Numbered from the stretch's first letter, positions 20,245 to 30,095 are shown. The stretch: 64,000 nucleotides of DNA from JANNSX01 sp963741525 (GCA_963741525.1 CAVUIW010000017.1:1-64000); one strand, 5' to 3'. Notes: generated from the letters alone by a model not told the origin. Numbers and translations: made by a program.

Positions 20245-22464
20245 TCACGCAAACACCCGTTCCACCGAGCTCACCACCGGCTTGCCCTTGAGTCCGGCGA
20301 CGATGCGATTGAGATGCTCGAGGTCCCAGACCTCGAGGCCGATTTCCATGCGCGTGAAGTCGCGGGCACGCTCGGTCATCTTGAGGGTATCGATGTTGCC
20401 GTCGAGGTCGCCGATCACCTGGGCGATCTGAGCCAGAGTGCCCGGCTGATTGAGGACGGTGACGGCGATCACGGTATGGAACCGCTCCGGGTTCTCCTCC
20501 GCGATATCCCAGGCGACGTCGATCCAGCCTTCCATGTCATCGAACTGCTGAAGCTTGGGCGAATGGATCGGATAGATGAGGATACCCTTGCCGGGCGTGA
20601 CGATGCCGACGATCTTGTCGCCCGGCACCGCGCCGCCCTCGCCGAAATCGACTGGCAAACCACCTCGCAAACCGCGGATCGGGATCTGTGGCGCCTGGCC
20701 TGCTTCCAGTGTCGCCGCCGCCCGCGACGGCAAGCGGAACTTGAGCCCCATCACCTTCGTCAGGTTGAACCAGCCCTCGTCGGCCTTGCTCTCGTAGCGG
20801 TTGCGCTGACGGCGCTCAGGGGCTTTTTCCGGCTGCAGCTCGTCGCCCGGAAACACCGCCTTCAAAACGGTGATCGTCTTTAGCTCGCCCTTGGCCACCG
20901 CCACCAGCACGTCGTCGACCGTTTTCTGCGTCAGTCGCGGCAGCCCCTTCTGCACCATCTCGTCGCCATAGGCCTTGTGGGCGCTGGCGAAGGCCGATTT
21001 GAGAATCTGCCGGCCGAGCTCGCCGAACTTGACGCGCGTCTGCTCCTTGTTGGCTCGGCGGATGGTGGAGCGCGCCTTGCCGGTGCGCGCGATGCTTTCC
21101 CAGGCGGCGGGCGGCGTCTGCGCCTCCGCGGTCTGCACCTCGACCTCATCGCCGTTGCGCAGCTCCGTCGTCAGCGGCCGATGATGACCGTTGATGCGGC
21201 AGCCGACGCAGTGATTGCCGACATCGGTATGCACCGCATAAGCGAAGTCGATGGGTGTCGCGCCACGCGGCAGCGCGATCAGGCGACCCTTCGGCGTGAA
21301 GCAGAACACCTGGTCTTGGAACAGCTCGAGCTTCGTGTGCTCGAGGAACTCTTCCGAGCTGTCGCCTTCGAGCAGCGTATCGACGAGGCGGCGGAGCCAG
21401 TCGTAGGCGGGCGAACCCGCCTCCCCCTCGAGCTGGTCCTTGTAGAGATTGTGCGCGGCGACGCCGTACTCGGCGATCTGGTGCATGATCTCGGTGCGGA
21501 TCTGCAGCTCGACGCGCTGGTGGCGCGGACCGACGATCGTCGTGTGGATCGAGCGGTAATCGTTCTGCTTGGGATTGGAGATGTAATCCTTGAAGCGGCC
21601 GGGCACCGAGCGCCAGTTCGTATGCACCACGCCCAAGACCCGGTAGCACTCCTCGGATTTCCGGACGATAACGCGGAAGGCATAAATGTCCGATAGCTGC
21701 TCGAGCGAAATCTGCTTCCGCTCCATCTTCCGCCAGATGGCGTAGGGTTTCTTCTCGCGCCCAGAAACTTCGGCTTCGATGCCATAGGACAGAAGCTTGT
21801 CGCGGATCGCCTTTAAAATCTCGGAGATCAAGCCTTCGTTCTTGCTGTGCAGCTCGGCGAGCTTAACGGTGACGGCGGCGAACCCCTCCGGATTGATCCA
21901 GCGGAAGGAGAGCTCCTCGAGCTCCTCGCGCAGCCACTGCATGCCCATGCGGCCTGCGAGGGGCGCATAGATCTCAAGTGTCTCCTCGGCGATGCGGGCG
22001 CGCTTGGCCTCGGGCATATGATCGAGGGTGCGCATGTTGTGGAGGCGATCCGCGAGCTTGACGAGCAGCACGCGGATATCGGTCGAGATGGCGATCAGGA
22101 GCTTGCGGAAGTTCTCCGCTTGCTCGGCCTGCTTGGTGACGAGATCGAGCTTCTTGATCTTGGTGAGCCCCTCGACCAGATGGCCGATCTCGGGTCCGAA
22201 CATCTGATCGATCTCGGCCCGCGTGGTACCGGTGTCCTCGATGGTATCGTGGAGCAGCGCGGTCGCGATCGTCGCGTCGTCGAGCTTCAGCTCGGTCAGG
22301 ATCGCCGCGACCTCGAGAGGGTGGGAGAAATAGGGATCGCCCGAGGCGCGCTTCTGATGGCCGTGCGCGCGCATGGCATAGACATAGGCGCGGTTGAGCA
22401 GGCCCTCGTCGGCGGAGGGGTCATAGGAGAGAACGCGCTCGACGAGCTCATACTGGCGCATCAT
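20245..22464 (-). CDS. rsh: Bifunctional (p)ppGpp synthetase/hydrolase (RelA/SpoT, Rsh)
   Basis: Makes and degrades the alarmone (p)ppGpp in the stringent response; about 740 residues, the usual length for the single Rsh of alphaproteobacteria. Visible in order: an HD hydrolase domain with SHPLEVAAIL and LLHDTIEDTG (residues about 47-80), a synthetase domain with DIYAFRVIV, FKDYISNPKQNDYRSIHT and VELQIRTEIMHQIAE, a TGS domain (FCFTPKGRLIALPRGATPID), and a C-terminal ACT domain (TVLNQPGTLAQIAQVIGD). Both catalytic centres look intact. The start is one of two adjacent ATGs at 22464 and 22461. rpoZ lies upstream on the same strand, an arrangement familiar from other proteobacteria. Confidence 0.95.
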   Translation of the reverse strand: MMRQYELVERVLSYDPSADEGLLNRAYVYAMRAHGHQKRASGDPYFSHPLEVAAILTELKLDDATIATALLHDTIEDTGTTRAEIDQMFGPEIGHLVEGLTKIKKLDLVTKQAEQAENFRKLLIAISTDIRVLLVKLADRLHNMRTLDHMPEAKRARIAEETLEIYAPLAGRMGMQWLREELEELSFRWINPEGFAAVTVKLAELHSKNEGLISEILKAIRDKLLSYGIEAEVSGREKKPYAIWRKMERKQISLEQLSDIYAFRVIVRKSEECYRVLGVVHTNWRSVPGRFKDYISNPKQNDYRSIHTTIVGPRHQRVELQIRTEIMHQIAEYGVAAHNLYKDQLEGEAGSPAYDWLRRLVDTLLEGDSSEEFLEHTKLELFQDQVFCFTPKGRLIALPRGATPIDFAYAVHTDVGNHCVGCRINGHHRPLTTELRNGDEVEVQTAEAQTPPAAWESIARTGKARSTIRRANKEQTRVKFGELGRQILKSAFASAHKAYGDEMVQKGLPRLTQKTVDDVLVAVAKGELKTITVLKAVFPGDELQPEKAPERRQRNRYESKADEGWFNLTKVMGLKFRLPSRAAATLEAGQAPQIPIRGLRGGLPVDFGEGGAVPGDKIVGIVTPGKGILIYPIHSPKLQQFDDMEGWIDVAWDIAEENPERFHTVIAVTVLNQPGTLAQIAQVIGDLDGNIDTLKMTERARDFTRMEIGLEVWDLEHLNRIVAGLKGKPVVSSVERVFA

Positions 22465-22834
22465 GGGCGGTGCTCCGGCCCGTCTCTGAGGTCCTTGCGA
22501 GCAGCTGGCAATCTGGAGCGCCGGAGGTTCGCAGAGACCCACCCCGCACCCCTACCGTCCCCACGAGGGGGAGCGGGAGCAAAGCTCGTGCGTCCCTGAC
22601 CACGGAGTCGCGCACGGACCAATCCGGAACTCACACTCCGGCCGTGCTCATCACAGAGCGTTAGAGAGGTTGGACGATCCCTCCTCATCGTCCCCTCCCC
22701 GTCGCGCCGACGGCGCGCCTCCGGCACGACGTGGGGAGGGACAGGATGAAGCGCGGGCCCATCCGACAGGATGGCGATCGGACAACCCAACACGTCCCGC
22801 GCGCCATCTCGCGGGATCAAATCAGAAGTCGCCC
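22465..22834. other. Intergenic region between rsh and rpoZ
   Basis: About 370 bases with no convincing gene. It holds one palindromic element at 22690-22742 and, near 22560-22585, a shorter GC-rich imperfect dyad (CCACGAGGGGG context). No clear promoter was identified. rsh may be transcribed from rpoZ or from its own promoter here. Confidence 0.4.
22690..22742. repeat. Palindromic element, family P1 (copy 1)
   Basis: A 53-bp imperfect palindrome with a central GGCGCGCC core and outer arms GTCCCCTCCCC / GGGGAGGGAC. The right half (CCTCCGGCACGA, then GGGGAGGGAC) is close to the right half of the perfect palindrome at 23428-23483. The two therefore look like members of one dispersed family lying on either side of rpoZ. 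Confidence 0.7.
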
Positions 22835-23248
22835 TCAGCGCGCCCTCTGGCTAGCATTGGAGGCCTCGATCGGCACCATGCTTTCCAGGCCGCGCAGCAG
22901 CTCTTCCTCGCTCATGCGATCCATCTGGGTGTCGACCGCGCGATCATCGCGACCGAGCACGGGAATGGTGCGCGTGTCGGGGGCGAGCACGGGCGCTGCC
23001 TGCGCCTCGGGCTCGTCGACCTCGACGTACTTCTGGAGGGCGTGGATGAACTCTTCCTTGAGGTCATCCGGCGAGATGCCCCGCTCGGCGATCTCGCGCA
23101 ACGCCACGACCGGGTTCTTATCGTTGTCCCGCTCGACTGCCATCGGCGCGCCCTTGGCGATGGCGCGAGCCCGGTGGGCGGCGAGCAGCACCAGCTCGAA
23201 GCGGTTGGGAACCTTGTCGACGCAATCTTCGACGGTAACGCGGGCCAT
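22835..23248 (-). CDS. rpoZ: DNA-directed RNA polymerase subunit omega
   Basis: Omega subunit, which helps fold and assemble the RNA polymerase beta-prime subunit. It has 137 residues, the extended alphaproteobacterial form. The start MARVTVEDCVDKVPNRFELV and LLAAHRARAIAKG are diagnostic, followed by NPVVALREIAE. The acidic C-terminal extension (EEFIHALQKYVEVDEPEAQ) is typical of Rhizobiales. The ATG at 23248 is preferred over one two codons upstream because it aligns with the conserved MARVTVEDC. Confidence 0.95.
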   Translation of the reverse strand: MARVTVEDCVDKVPNRFELVLLAAHRARAIAKGAPMAVERDNDKNPVVALREIAERGISPDDLKEEFIHALQKYVEVDEPEAQAAPVLAPDTRTIPVLGRDDRAVDTQMDRMSEEELLRGLESMVPIEASNASQRAR

Positions 23249-23427
23249 GCGCAAAGCCTCATGGGTGTTGGGGGATCAGCCGGGGACAATAGCGGAGGAC
23301 GGGGGTGGGGTCAAGGAGGTGGTCCTTGGTACCGCGGCAATCAGCGATGTGAGCAACTCGAATTTTCAAGAAGCGGCCGATAAGCAAGGGTTTAAGGCCT
23401 CTCCATCTGAATTTGAACGAGATTTTC

Positions 23428-23483
23428 TCCCCCTCCCTCTATCGTGCCAGAGGCGCGCCTCTGGCACGATAGAGGGAGGGGGA
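23428..23483. repeat. Perfect 56-bp palindrome, family P1 (copy 2)
   Basis: A perfect inverted repeat of 28-base arms with no loop. The left arm begins TCCCCCTCCCTCTATCGTGC and runs to AGAGGCG at the centre; the right arm is its exact reverse complement ending GAGGGAGGGGGA. The centre is GGCGCGCC. It lies about 180 bases upstream of rpoZ and resembles the element at 22690-22742. As RNA it would form a 28-bp stem, minus a tight loop. Confidence 0.85.
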
Positions 23484-23563
23484 CGGGGGGCGTAAGCAAT
23501 GACTCTGCGCCTATGCCATTTCCCCAGCCCAAGCGCCTGAAGACCTACGCGCTTCATGCCACC

Positions 23564-23610
23564 AGCACTTGTCCTTCCAAGTGGATACCGGTTGGTCGAA
23601 AGAAAGTGCT
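23564..23610. repeat. Dispersed palindromic repeat, family P2 (copy 1)
   Basis: A 47-base imperfect palindrome: AGCACTTGTCC, CAAGTGGATACCGGTTGG, TCGAAAGAAAGTGCT. The same sequence in the opposite orientation is at 41794-41839, and a diverged copy is at 30779-30827. It resembles the short intergenic palindromic repeats common in Rhizobiales genomes. Confidence 0.75.
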
Positions 23611-23814
23611 CAAAACCAACAACCTAGTCCGCCGATCTCATTCCATCAGATCGATTAGCGCTCTAAGTGCCTGCCTCATAAGATTGCCAGCAGTATCAGC
23701 GAGGTTGCTCGGTGAGTCGTCGTTGCATGAGAGCGATCATGGCCAGCAGCACGAAGCTGCGGGCGATCCGGGCGAGGGCCTCGTCGAGCGCCAGCGGGAA
23801 GAGGTTCTGACCCA

Positions 23815-24850
23815 TCAGCGCCTCAGCTGCGCGAGCTTCTCGCCGCCGCGCAAGAGTGCGGGCGCGGGGCGGATCTCGCCGACCGTGACTCCGCGCACAT
23901 TGTGGACGGGCGTGCGCGCAAGCCTGCCGAGCTCGGTCGCGTACTCGCCCATCAGGCCAGAGAGCACGGCTGCGACGGCGCATTCGGCGGCGCGACCGCT
24001 GCCGTCGTCGATCTTGAGAGCGATGCCGATGCCCATATCGGGGATAGTCGCGCAGTAGACTCCCTCGGCGCCGGTCTTGACGAAGGCGTGACCGTCGACG
24101 AGCCGCATCAGGCGCGTGCAGAGCCGGCCTTCCCCCGCCACGAATTCGGGTTCCTGCGTCGCGGCATCGAACAGCCTGCGCGCTGCTGCGCGGCGTTCGG
24201 CAGAAATGCCCCTCCCCCGTCGCGAGCTTCGAGAAGGCGCGGGCGATGCCATCGAGCGGCAGCGCCCAGGTCGGCACCGAGCAGCCATCGATCGCGGTGG
24301 CGTCGGCAGCGATGCGATGGCCGGTCAGGTCCTCGATGAGGCTACGAATGCGCAGCTGCACGGGATGGGCGGGCGCGACGTAGCCGGCGGTCGGCTCGTG
24401 GAGATGCTTGGCCACCGCAAGCATGCCCGCATGCTTGCCGGAGCAGTTGTTATGGAGCGCGCTCGGCGCCTGATGGGTCTCGACGAGGGCCCGTGCCGCC
24501 CCACCGCCGAGCGGAGAGTGCGCGCCGCATTCGAGCGCGTCGGGCCCGAGCCCAGCGCGCCGAAGCATGCCCTTCGCCTGCTCCACATGCCGCGGCTCGC
24601 CCGAATGCGAGGCGCAGCTAAGCGCCAGCTCCTTGTCGCCGAAGTGGAACGCATCGGCCGCGCCGGTCTCGATCAGCGGCAGCGCCTGCATCAGCTTCAC
24701 CGCCGAGCGCGGATAGATCGGCCGCGTCACATCACCGAGCACGAGCAGAAGTTCACCACCCGGGCCGGCGACGGCGACCGCTCCAGCATGCGCGCTCTCG
24801 ACGAGCCGCCCGCGCGTGACCTCGACGAGGATGGGGTTGAGCATCGTCAT
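23815..24850 (-). CDS. L-asparaginase II family protein, frameshifted
   Basis: Asparaginase II of the type first characterised in Rhizobium etli (AnsA), unrelated to the E. coli enzymes; hydrolyses asparagine to aspartate and ammonia. About 345 residues. Visible: VTRGRLVESAHAGAVAV, IYPRSAVKLMQALPLIETGA, SCASHSGEPRHVE, HNNCSGKHAGMLA, IDGCSVPTWALPLDGIA, then in a second frame EGVYCATIPDMGIGIALKID. The frameshift near 24213 is in a G-rich run. The start overlaps the stop of the Na/Pi cotransporter gene by four bases (ATGA), so the two are probably co-transcribed. Confidence 0.85.
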
Positions 24851-26534
24851 TGCACCACCTTCGCCATCGCCCCGATCTCCCCCTCCCCTCGCTGCTTCAG
24901 CCGCGACTCGAGCAGCTCGCCGGCGGCTTCGAGGATCGGATAGGCGACCGAGGTGAGATGGCTGTTGATGCGCTTCAAATCCCGGATGATGTCCATATGG
25001 ATGGAGCTCGTCTCGATGCTCTCAGGGCGGCCGACGCGCAGCCGCGCGAAATGCTCGGTCGCCATGTGCACCTCGGCATCGCGAAGCAGCGCTTTCTCGC
25101 CGAGGAGCTTCCGCGCCAGCCTGACGTCGCGAAGCGTGAACACGTTGCAGGCGAGCTTCATATTGTCGGCGACGCGCGCATGAAACTGATGCAGCTCGTC
25201 GAGCCCCTCGCGCGAGAAGGCCAAGCGGTTCCTGATCTTTTTCGCCGCCAGCTCCATCAGGTTCTTGTCGATGATGTCGCCGATGTGCTCGAGATGCGTG
25301 ATGAAGGTCAGGATTTCCACGAACCGGCGGCTGTCGTCCATGGAGAGGCCCGCCGCCGAGACCTTCACGAGATAGAGCTTGATCGACTCGTGCAGGCCAT
25401 CGACGTCGTCGTCCATACGCTCAATGGTTTTCAAAAGCCGGAATCATCCTTCTCGAACACCTCCATGCTGTGCTTGAGCATGCCGGAAACCAGATCGGCG
25501 AGCGCCAGCGTTTCGCGGGTGGCCGACGCCAACGCCTCGACCGGCTCGTCGATCACTCCAAGATCGAGATAGCGCGGCTCGCTCTTGTCGGTCGAGGGTG
25601 GGGCGGCCTTGATGAGGCGCGTGACGAGCGTGGCGACCGGCCCGATCAATGGAAGGAAGAGAGCGGCCACCAGAAGATTGAAGGCGACATGGGCGCCAAG
25701 CACCGTCAGCCCCGGCGGAAGCCCGAGTTTCGCCAACAGCTCGGGCGCATACGGCAAGAGGGCGATCGCGACGACCGCCGTCAGCCCGCGCATCAGCAGA
25801 TTGCCGAGCAGCACGCGCCGGCCTTCGCTCGCGGCTCCCAGCTGGTCGACGAAGGGCGCGATGGCGCCGCCCACATTGGCGCCGATGACGAGAGCGAGCG
25901 CCAGCGGCAGAGAGACGACGCCTGCCACCACCAGCGACATGACGAGAACGACAATGGCAAGGCTCGAATGGGCGAGCCAGGTGACAATGGCCGCCGCGAT
26001 CACCGCCAGCACCGGTTGCCCTTCGAGAAAGCCAAGCACGGCGCCAACCTGCGGGGCCGCGCGCAAATCGGTGGAAGCCGTCTGGATGAGCCTGAGCGCC
26101 AGCAGCGTCAGACCGAGGCCGATGGCGATGCGGGCGATGCCGCGCGTGCGATCGGTCGCAGAGGCGAGGAACGTAAAGACGCCGGCGGCAATGAGGAAGG
26201 GCGGCAGCCAGACGAGATCGATCGAAAAGAGGAAGGCGGCAAGCGTCGTCCCGACATCGGCGCCGAGCATCATGGCGAGCGCGGCCGTCAGCGTCATCAG
26301 CTCGCGCCCGACGAAAGAGGAGACGATGAGGGCGGTCGCCGTCGAGCTTTGCAGCAGGATCGTGACGCCGAGGCCGCTCAGGAACGCCGCGAGTCGGTTG
26401 CGTGTTCCAGAGGCCAACACCCGGCGCATCTGGCCCGTGAAGGTGCGCGTGATGCCGGTGCGAACCATGCGCACGCCCCACAGCAGCAGCGCCACGAAGC
26501 CGACGAAGGAAACGAGCAGGTCGAAGCCGGTCAT
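24847..26534 (-). CDS. Na/Pi cotransporter family protein with C-terminal PhoU domain, frameshifted
   Basis: Inner-membrane phosphate:sodium symporter family protein (NptA/PF02690 type), about 560 residues when joined. The N-terminal part (MTGFDLLVSFVGFVALLLWG) has about nine membrane segments and the two inverted QSSTAT-type repeats (LLQSSTATALIVSSF and WLAHSSLAIVVLVMS). The C-terminal 195 residues form a PhoU-like helical bundle (HLEHIGDIIDKNLMEL). The two halves are separated by one frameshift near 25434: DDSG then a stop in one frame, LLKTIERMDDDVDGL in the other. A lost base in the C-T4-G run explains it. Two separate genes joined by a TTG start are possible but less likely, because fused relatives are common. 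Confidence 0.8.
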
Positions 26535-26626
26535 TGAGTAGGTCCGGTTGGCACGAGTTCGTAGGACCACTATAAGCTCATATGGCCCCGATTGGGACAA
26601 ACCGCCGAGCCGACAGGAGCCCCTCT

Positions 26627-26911
26627 ATGCAATTCATGCTCATCGAGCGTTTCGACAAAGAGGACATGATCCCGGTCTATCGCCACATCCGCGCGAAGGG
26701 GCGGCAGCTGCCGGATGGGCTGACCGTGGTCGCCAGCTGGGTCGAAGGCAATTTCGGCCGCTGCTTCCAGGTGATGGCGTGTGACGACCTGAGGCTCCTT
26801 CAGAAGTGGATCCTGACCTTCCGAGGCTTGGGCGTTAGCTTCGAGATCGTGCCGGTGGTCGACGCCCTCGCCGCCCGCGAGGTGGCGGCGCCGTTCCTCG
26901 ATCAGGGGTGA
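26627..26911 (+). CDS. DUF3303 domain-containing protein
   Basis: A 94-residue soluble protein matching the DUF3303 family of small ferredoxin-like-fold proteins: it begins MQFMLIERF, has VASWVEGNFGRCFQVM in the middle and ends VAAPFLDQG. The ATG at 26627 is chosen because the conserved region begins there; a frame-matched ATG 15 codons upstream has no conserved sequence. Function unknown. It is divergent from the Na/Pi cotransporter. Confidence 0.75.
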   Translation: MQFMLIERFDKEDMIPVYRHIRAKGRQLPDGLTVVASWVEGNFGRCFQVMACDDLRLLQKWILTFRGLGVSFEIVPVVDALAAREVAAPFLDQG

Positions 26912-26921
26912 GACTGTCCGC

Positions 26922-27305
26922 TCAGCCCGCCTTCTCGACCTCACCGCCGCCCTCGACCCAATCCTTGAAGCCACCGAGGTTGTGCACCTTCGTATAGCCC
27001 ATCTCCTGCAGCACCTTGCCGCTCAGAGCCGAGCGGCCGCCGGACGCACAATAGACGATCACGTCCTTCACATTGTCGAACCGCTTGTCGTGGTAGGGCG
27101 AGGCCGGATCGGCGCGGAACTCGAGCATGCCACGCGAGACGTTGACGGCGCCCGGCACCTTGCCCGCAGCGGTCACCTCATTGGCATCGCGGACATCGAG
27201 GATCAGAACATTGCCCTTGGCCATCAGCTCGCGCGCCTTGTCGTGCGCGATGCGAGGCACGGCGGCATTGGCGGCGTCCAGCATGTCTTTCACGGTTTTT
27301 GGCAT
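26922..27305 (-). CDS. Rhodanese-like domain protein
   Basis: A 127-residue single-domain rhodanese (sulfurtransferase) protein. The domain shows VLILDVRDANEV, the helical GMLEFRADPASPYHD segment, the active-site loop VYCASGGRSALSG with the catalytic cysteine, and the C-terminal NLGGFKDWVEGGG. The loop CASGGRS is typical of sulfurtransferase rather than phosphatase members. Cytosolic: no signal peptide. Confidence 0.88.
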   Translation of the reverse strand: MPKTVKDMLDAANAAVPRIAHDKARELMAKGNVLILDVRDANEVTAAGKVPGAVNVSRGMLEFRADPASPYHDKRFDNVKDVIVYCASGGRSALSGKVLQEMGYTKVHNLGGFKDWVEGGGEVEKAG

Positions 27306-27592
27306 GGTTTGACCTCATAAGGGACTCTACTATTTTTGATCCATACTATACGTTGAGCCGCGTCGCTCAAGGCTTTGCGCATTCCGGTAGCGAAACCTCG
27401 AACAGCCGCTATCGTGCGCGGGCGATGAAGCACAATCGTTCCACTCGGAAAATCCGTTTGCATGTCTCGAAGATCAATCGATCTTTGTCTCGACGCAAAC
27501 CGGATTTCGCCTCGCTACGACCTCGCCGAGGAGGTCCCCTTTGCTTCCGTCGAAATTTCTGCCTACGCTCATTTCGAACAGGAGCCCCCCAC

Positions 27593-28552
27593 ATGAACAT
27601 GCGCCCCCTCGGCCGATCCGGCCTGTCGATTGCACCGCTCGTGCTCGGCGGCAATGTGTTCGGCTGGACGGCGGATGCGACGGCGTCGCATCGCATTCTC
27701 GATGCCTTCGTCGACGCCGGGTTCAATGCGATCGACACGGCCGACATGTATTCGCGTTGGGTCGCGAGCCACCAAGGCGGCGAGTCCGAGACCGTGATCG
27801 GCTCCTGGCTCAGGAAGAGCGGCAAGCGCGGCAAGGCTCTGATCCTGACCAAGGTCGGCATGGAGATGGGGCCCGATGCCAAGGGGCTTTCGAAGGCGCA
27901 TATCCTCAAATCGGTGGACGCTTCCCTAAAGCGCCTGCAGACCGATGTCATCGACCTCTACCAGGCGCACAAGGACGATCCGTCGGTGCCGCTCGAGGAA
28001 ACGCTCGCGGCCTTCGACAGCCTCATCAAGGCCGGCAAGGTCCGCGCCATCGGTGCTTCGAACTACTCAGCCGAGCGGTTGGACGCGGCGCTTGCGACCT
28101 CGAAGCGGCTTGGCCTCGCCCGCTTCGAAAGCCATCAGCCCGAGTACAATCTCTACGACCGCGCCGGCTATGAGGCGGCGCTCGAGCCGCTCTGCCGGAA
28201 AGAGGGGTTGGGCGTCATCCCCTACTTCGCGCTCGCGAGCGGTTTCCTCACGGGCAAGTATCGCAGCGAGAAAGACTTCACCCAGAGTGTGCGCGGCGCG
28301 GATATGGGCGGCTATCTCAATCCGCGCGGCTTGCGTATTCTTTCGGCCCTCGATGCCGTCGCCCAGCGCCACCAGACGAAAGCCGCAGCCATCGCACTCG
28401 CCTGGCTGATGGCGCGACCGGGCCTCACCGCGCCGATAGCGAGCGCGACGAGCATCGAACAACTCTACGTGCTGACCGCTGCGGCCAATCTCGAGCTCTC
28501 ATCCGAGGACATCGCCGCCCTAGACAAGGCGAGCGCTCCCGACGCGGCCTGA
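27593..28552 (+). CDS. Aldo/keto reductase
   Basis: NADPH-dependent oxidoreductase of the aldo/keto reductase superfamily, 319 residues, TIM barrel. The start MNMRPLGRSGLSIAPLVLGG is conserved. The catalytic tetrad is visible: D and Y in AIDTADMYS, K in LILTKVGMEMG, H in LYQAHKDDP. Coenzyme contacts are in AIGASNYSAERL and LNPRGLRIL. It resembles the group of E. coli YajO and similar general reductases; the substrate is unknown. It is divergent from the rhodanese gene with a 290-base gap that looks non-coding. Confidence 0.88.
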   Translation: MNMRPLGRSGLSIAPLVLGGNVFGWTADATASHRILDAFVDAGFNAIDTADMYSRWVASHQGGESETVIGSWLRKSGKRGKALILTKVGMEMGPDAKGLSKAHILKSVDASLKRLQTDVIDLYQAHKDDPSVPLEETLAAFDSLIKAGKVRAIGASNYSAERLDAALATSKRLGLARFESHQPEYNLYDRAGYEAALEPLCRKEGLGVIPYFALASGFLTGKYRSEKDFTQSVRGADMGGYLNPRGLRILSALDAVAQRHQTKAAAIALAWLMARPGLTAPIASATSIEQLYVLTAAANLELSSEDIAALDKASAPDAA

Positions 28553-28663
28553 CGGAAACAAAAAATCGCTCACCCTGTTACGCACGTAACTGCGGTGCGG
28601 CCGGCCCTGGCCTATCTCTCGCCTATACCGCCCCAGCAGAGGCGGTCACCGAGGGAGACGGCC

Positions 28664-28885
28664 ATGAGAACAACCGCCCGCACGAGCATCATCCTGAGCC
28701 CGCTTCCGGATCGCACGCCGCGCGAGATCAAGGCGTTGATGTCGCTTGCCGCGGCTCTCAAGGCCGACCAGCGCGTGCGCAAAGCCGAAGCCGAGCTGCG
28801 CGCCCTCAATCCCCGCCTCCTCGCCGATATCGGCTTCGAGGGCGGTGATTCCCCGCAATTCGTTCGCAGCCGGATCGTCAACTGA
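28664..28885 (+). CDS. DUF1127-related small protein
   Basis: A 73-residue basic protein. The C-terminal half (ELRALNPRLLADIGFEGGD) resembles the DUF1127 signature (L..L..R.L.DIG) but lacks the usual arginine-rich stretch after it. ATG at 28664 follows a GGGAGACGG ribosome-binding site. It is followed 76 bases later by a second DUF1127-like gene. Short DUF1127 proteins in Rhizobiales affect phosphate uptake and RNA turnover in cases known to me; no role can be assigned here. Confidence 0.65.
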   Translation: MRTTARTSIILSPLPDRTPREIKALMSLAAALKADQRVRKAEAELRALNPRLLADIGFEGGDSPQFVRSRIVN

Positions 28886-28961
28886 CGACCTCTGGAGCGT
28901 GACGCTATCCCAACTCAACCACGAAAAGCCGCACGAGCGGTCCAAGCCACAGGAGAGCCCC

Positions 28962-29186
28962 ATGAGCAGCTATGTCCTTTCAGCCGTCAGCCCCCGCCAC
29001 CTCGCAACCTCTGCCCGCCGCCCCTCGCTCGTCGAGCAGATCGGCCGTTTGGTCACGGATGCCTTGGAGAAATCCGAGACGCGCCGCTTCGCTTCCGAGC
29101 TGATGGCCATGAGCGATCGCCAGCTTCTCGATATCGGCATCGGCCGCGACGAGATCGCCAGCATCGCGCGCGGTGGCCGGCGCTAA
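28962..29186 (+). CDS. DUF1127 family small protein
   Basis: A 74-residue protein with the DUF1127 pattern in its C-terminal half: ELMAMSDRQLLDIGIGRDEI followed by ASIARGGRR. The start at 28962 follows an AGGAGAG ribosome-binding site. It is convergent with the LysR gene, whose end lies about 10 bases away. It is probably co-transcribed with the related gene just upstream. Confidence 0.75.
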   Translation: MSSYVLSAVSPRHLATSARRPSLVEQIGRLVTDALEKSETRRFASELMAMSDRQLLDIGIGRDEIASIARGGRR

Positions 29187-29196
29187 TCAGCCGGCC

Positions 29197-30095
29197 TCAA
29201 CGCCTCGCCTCCTCCCGGAGCCAGCCGAGGAACGCCACGACCGGCGGCCATTCGGCGAGCTCCGGCAGGACGAGTGCGTAGTGCGCCCAAGCCGTCGGCG
29301 CATCGCACCGGGCAGCCGCTCGAGCCGGCCGCGCCGCAAGTCGTCCTCTGCCAGCGTATGCCGGACGACAGCAACCCCAAGCCCGCTCGCCGCCGCCTCG
29401 AGCGTCAGCACCGAGCCGTTGAAGCGGATGCCCTTGCTGATCTCCGCATCGGCACGCTTGTGATGTTGGAACCAGCTTCGCCAGTTGACGGTGCTTTCGT
29501 CGTTCTCCGACGTCGTGTCGATGATGCGGGTGAGACGCAGCACGTCGTCGGGGCCCTCGATCGGCCCGTTCTCCTGGACATAGCGGGGGCTCGCGACCAG
29601 GACCACGGCATCGTCCATGAGCTTCTCGGCCACGGCATCCGGATAGTTCCCCGTGCCGAAGCGCAGCGCGATGTCGACCGCCCGCTGCTTCAGATCGACG
29701 AGCGCCAGATCAGCCATGATCTGGATTTCGATTTCGGGATGCGCCCGCTGGAAACGGTGCAGGCGCGGCGCCAGCCAGCGCGTCACATGCGAGGGAATGG
29801 CCGAGATCCGGAGCCGCGCGCCATCGCGCCGGTCGATGCTGGCGATGGCGCGCCTGATCTCGGCGAGTGCCCGGCGGACGCCGGCGGCCAGCCGTTCGCC
29901 CTCGGGCGTCACCTCGATCTTCCGCGTCTGGCGGATGAACAGCACCGTATCCAGCTCCCCTTCCAGAGCTGAGATCCTGTGGCTGACGGCACTCGCTGTG
30001 ACGTTGAGCTCGTCGCCCGCCTCTTTGAAGCTCTTGAGGCGCGCTGCGGCTTCGAAAACGCGCAGCGTGTCGAGGGGCGGCAGGCGACGCGTCAT
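29197..30095 (-). CDS. LysR family transcriptional regulator (GcvA-like), frameshifted near C-terminus
   Basis: A LysR-type regulator of about 300 residues. The N-terminal winged helix-turn-helix is MTRRLPPLDTLRVFEAAARL plus ELNVTASAVSHRISALEGEL, closest in style to the GcvA subgroup. The effector domain follows (LRISAIPSHVTRWLAPRL, VDIALRFGTGNYPD, GLGVAVVRH). A frameshift near 29300 changes the last 30 residues; the expected end, HYALVLPELAEWPP to GWLREEARR, is in another frame and stops at 29197. It is divergent from the DUF1127 gene at 30280, which it may regulate. Confidence 0.82.

Larger units (their letters stand above)
23249..23814. other. Intergenic region upstream of rpoZ with two palindromic repeats
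   Basis: About 570 bases without a supported gene. It holds the perfect palindrome at 23428-23483 and a member of the AGCACTTTC repeat family at 23564-23610. The rest is unremarkable. Confidence 0.5.

Noticed and set aside
25431..25437. Programmed frameshift or TTGA translational coupling in the Na/Pi cotransporter
   Set aside because: There is no clear slippery heptamer or downstream pseudoknot, and similar breaks occur in many neighbouring genes, so a sequence error is simpler.
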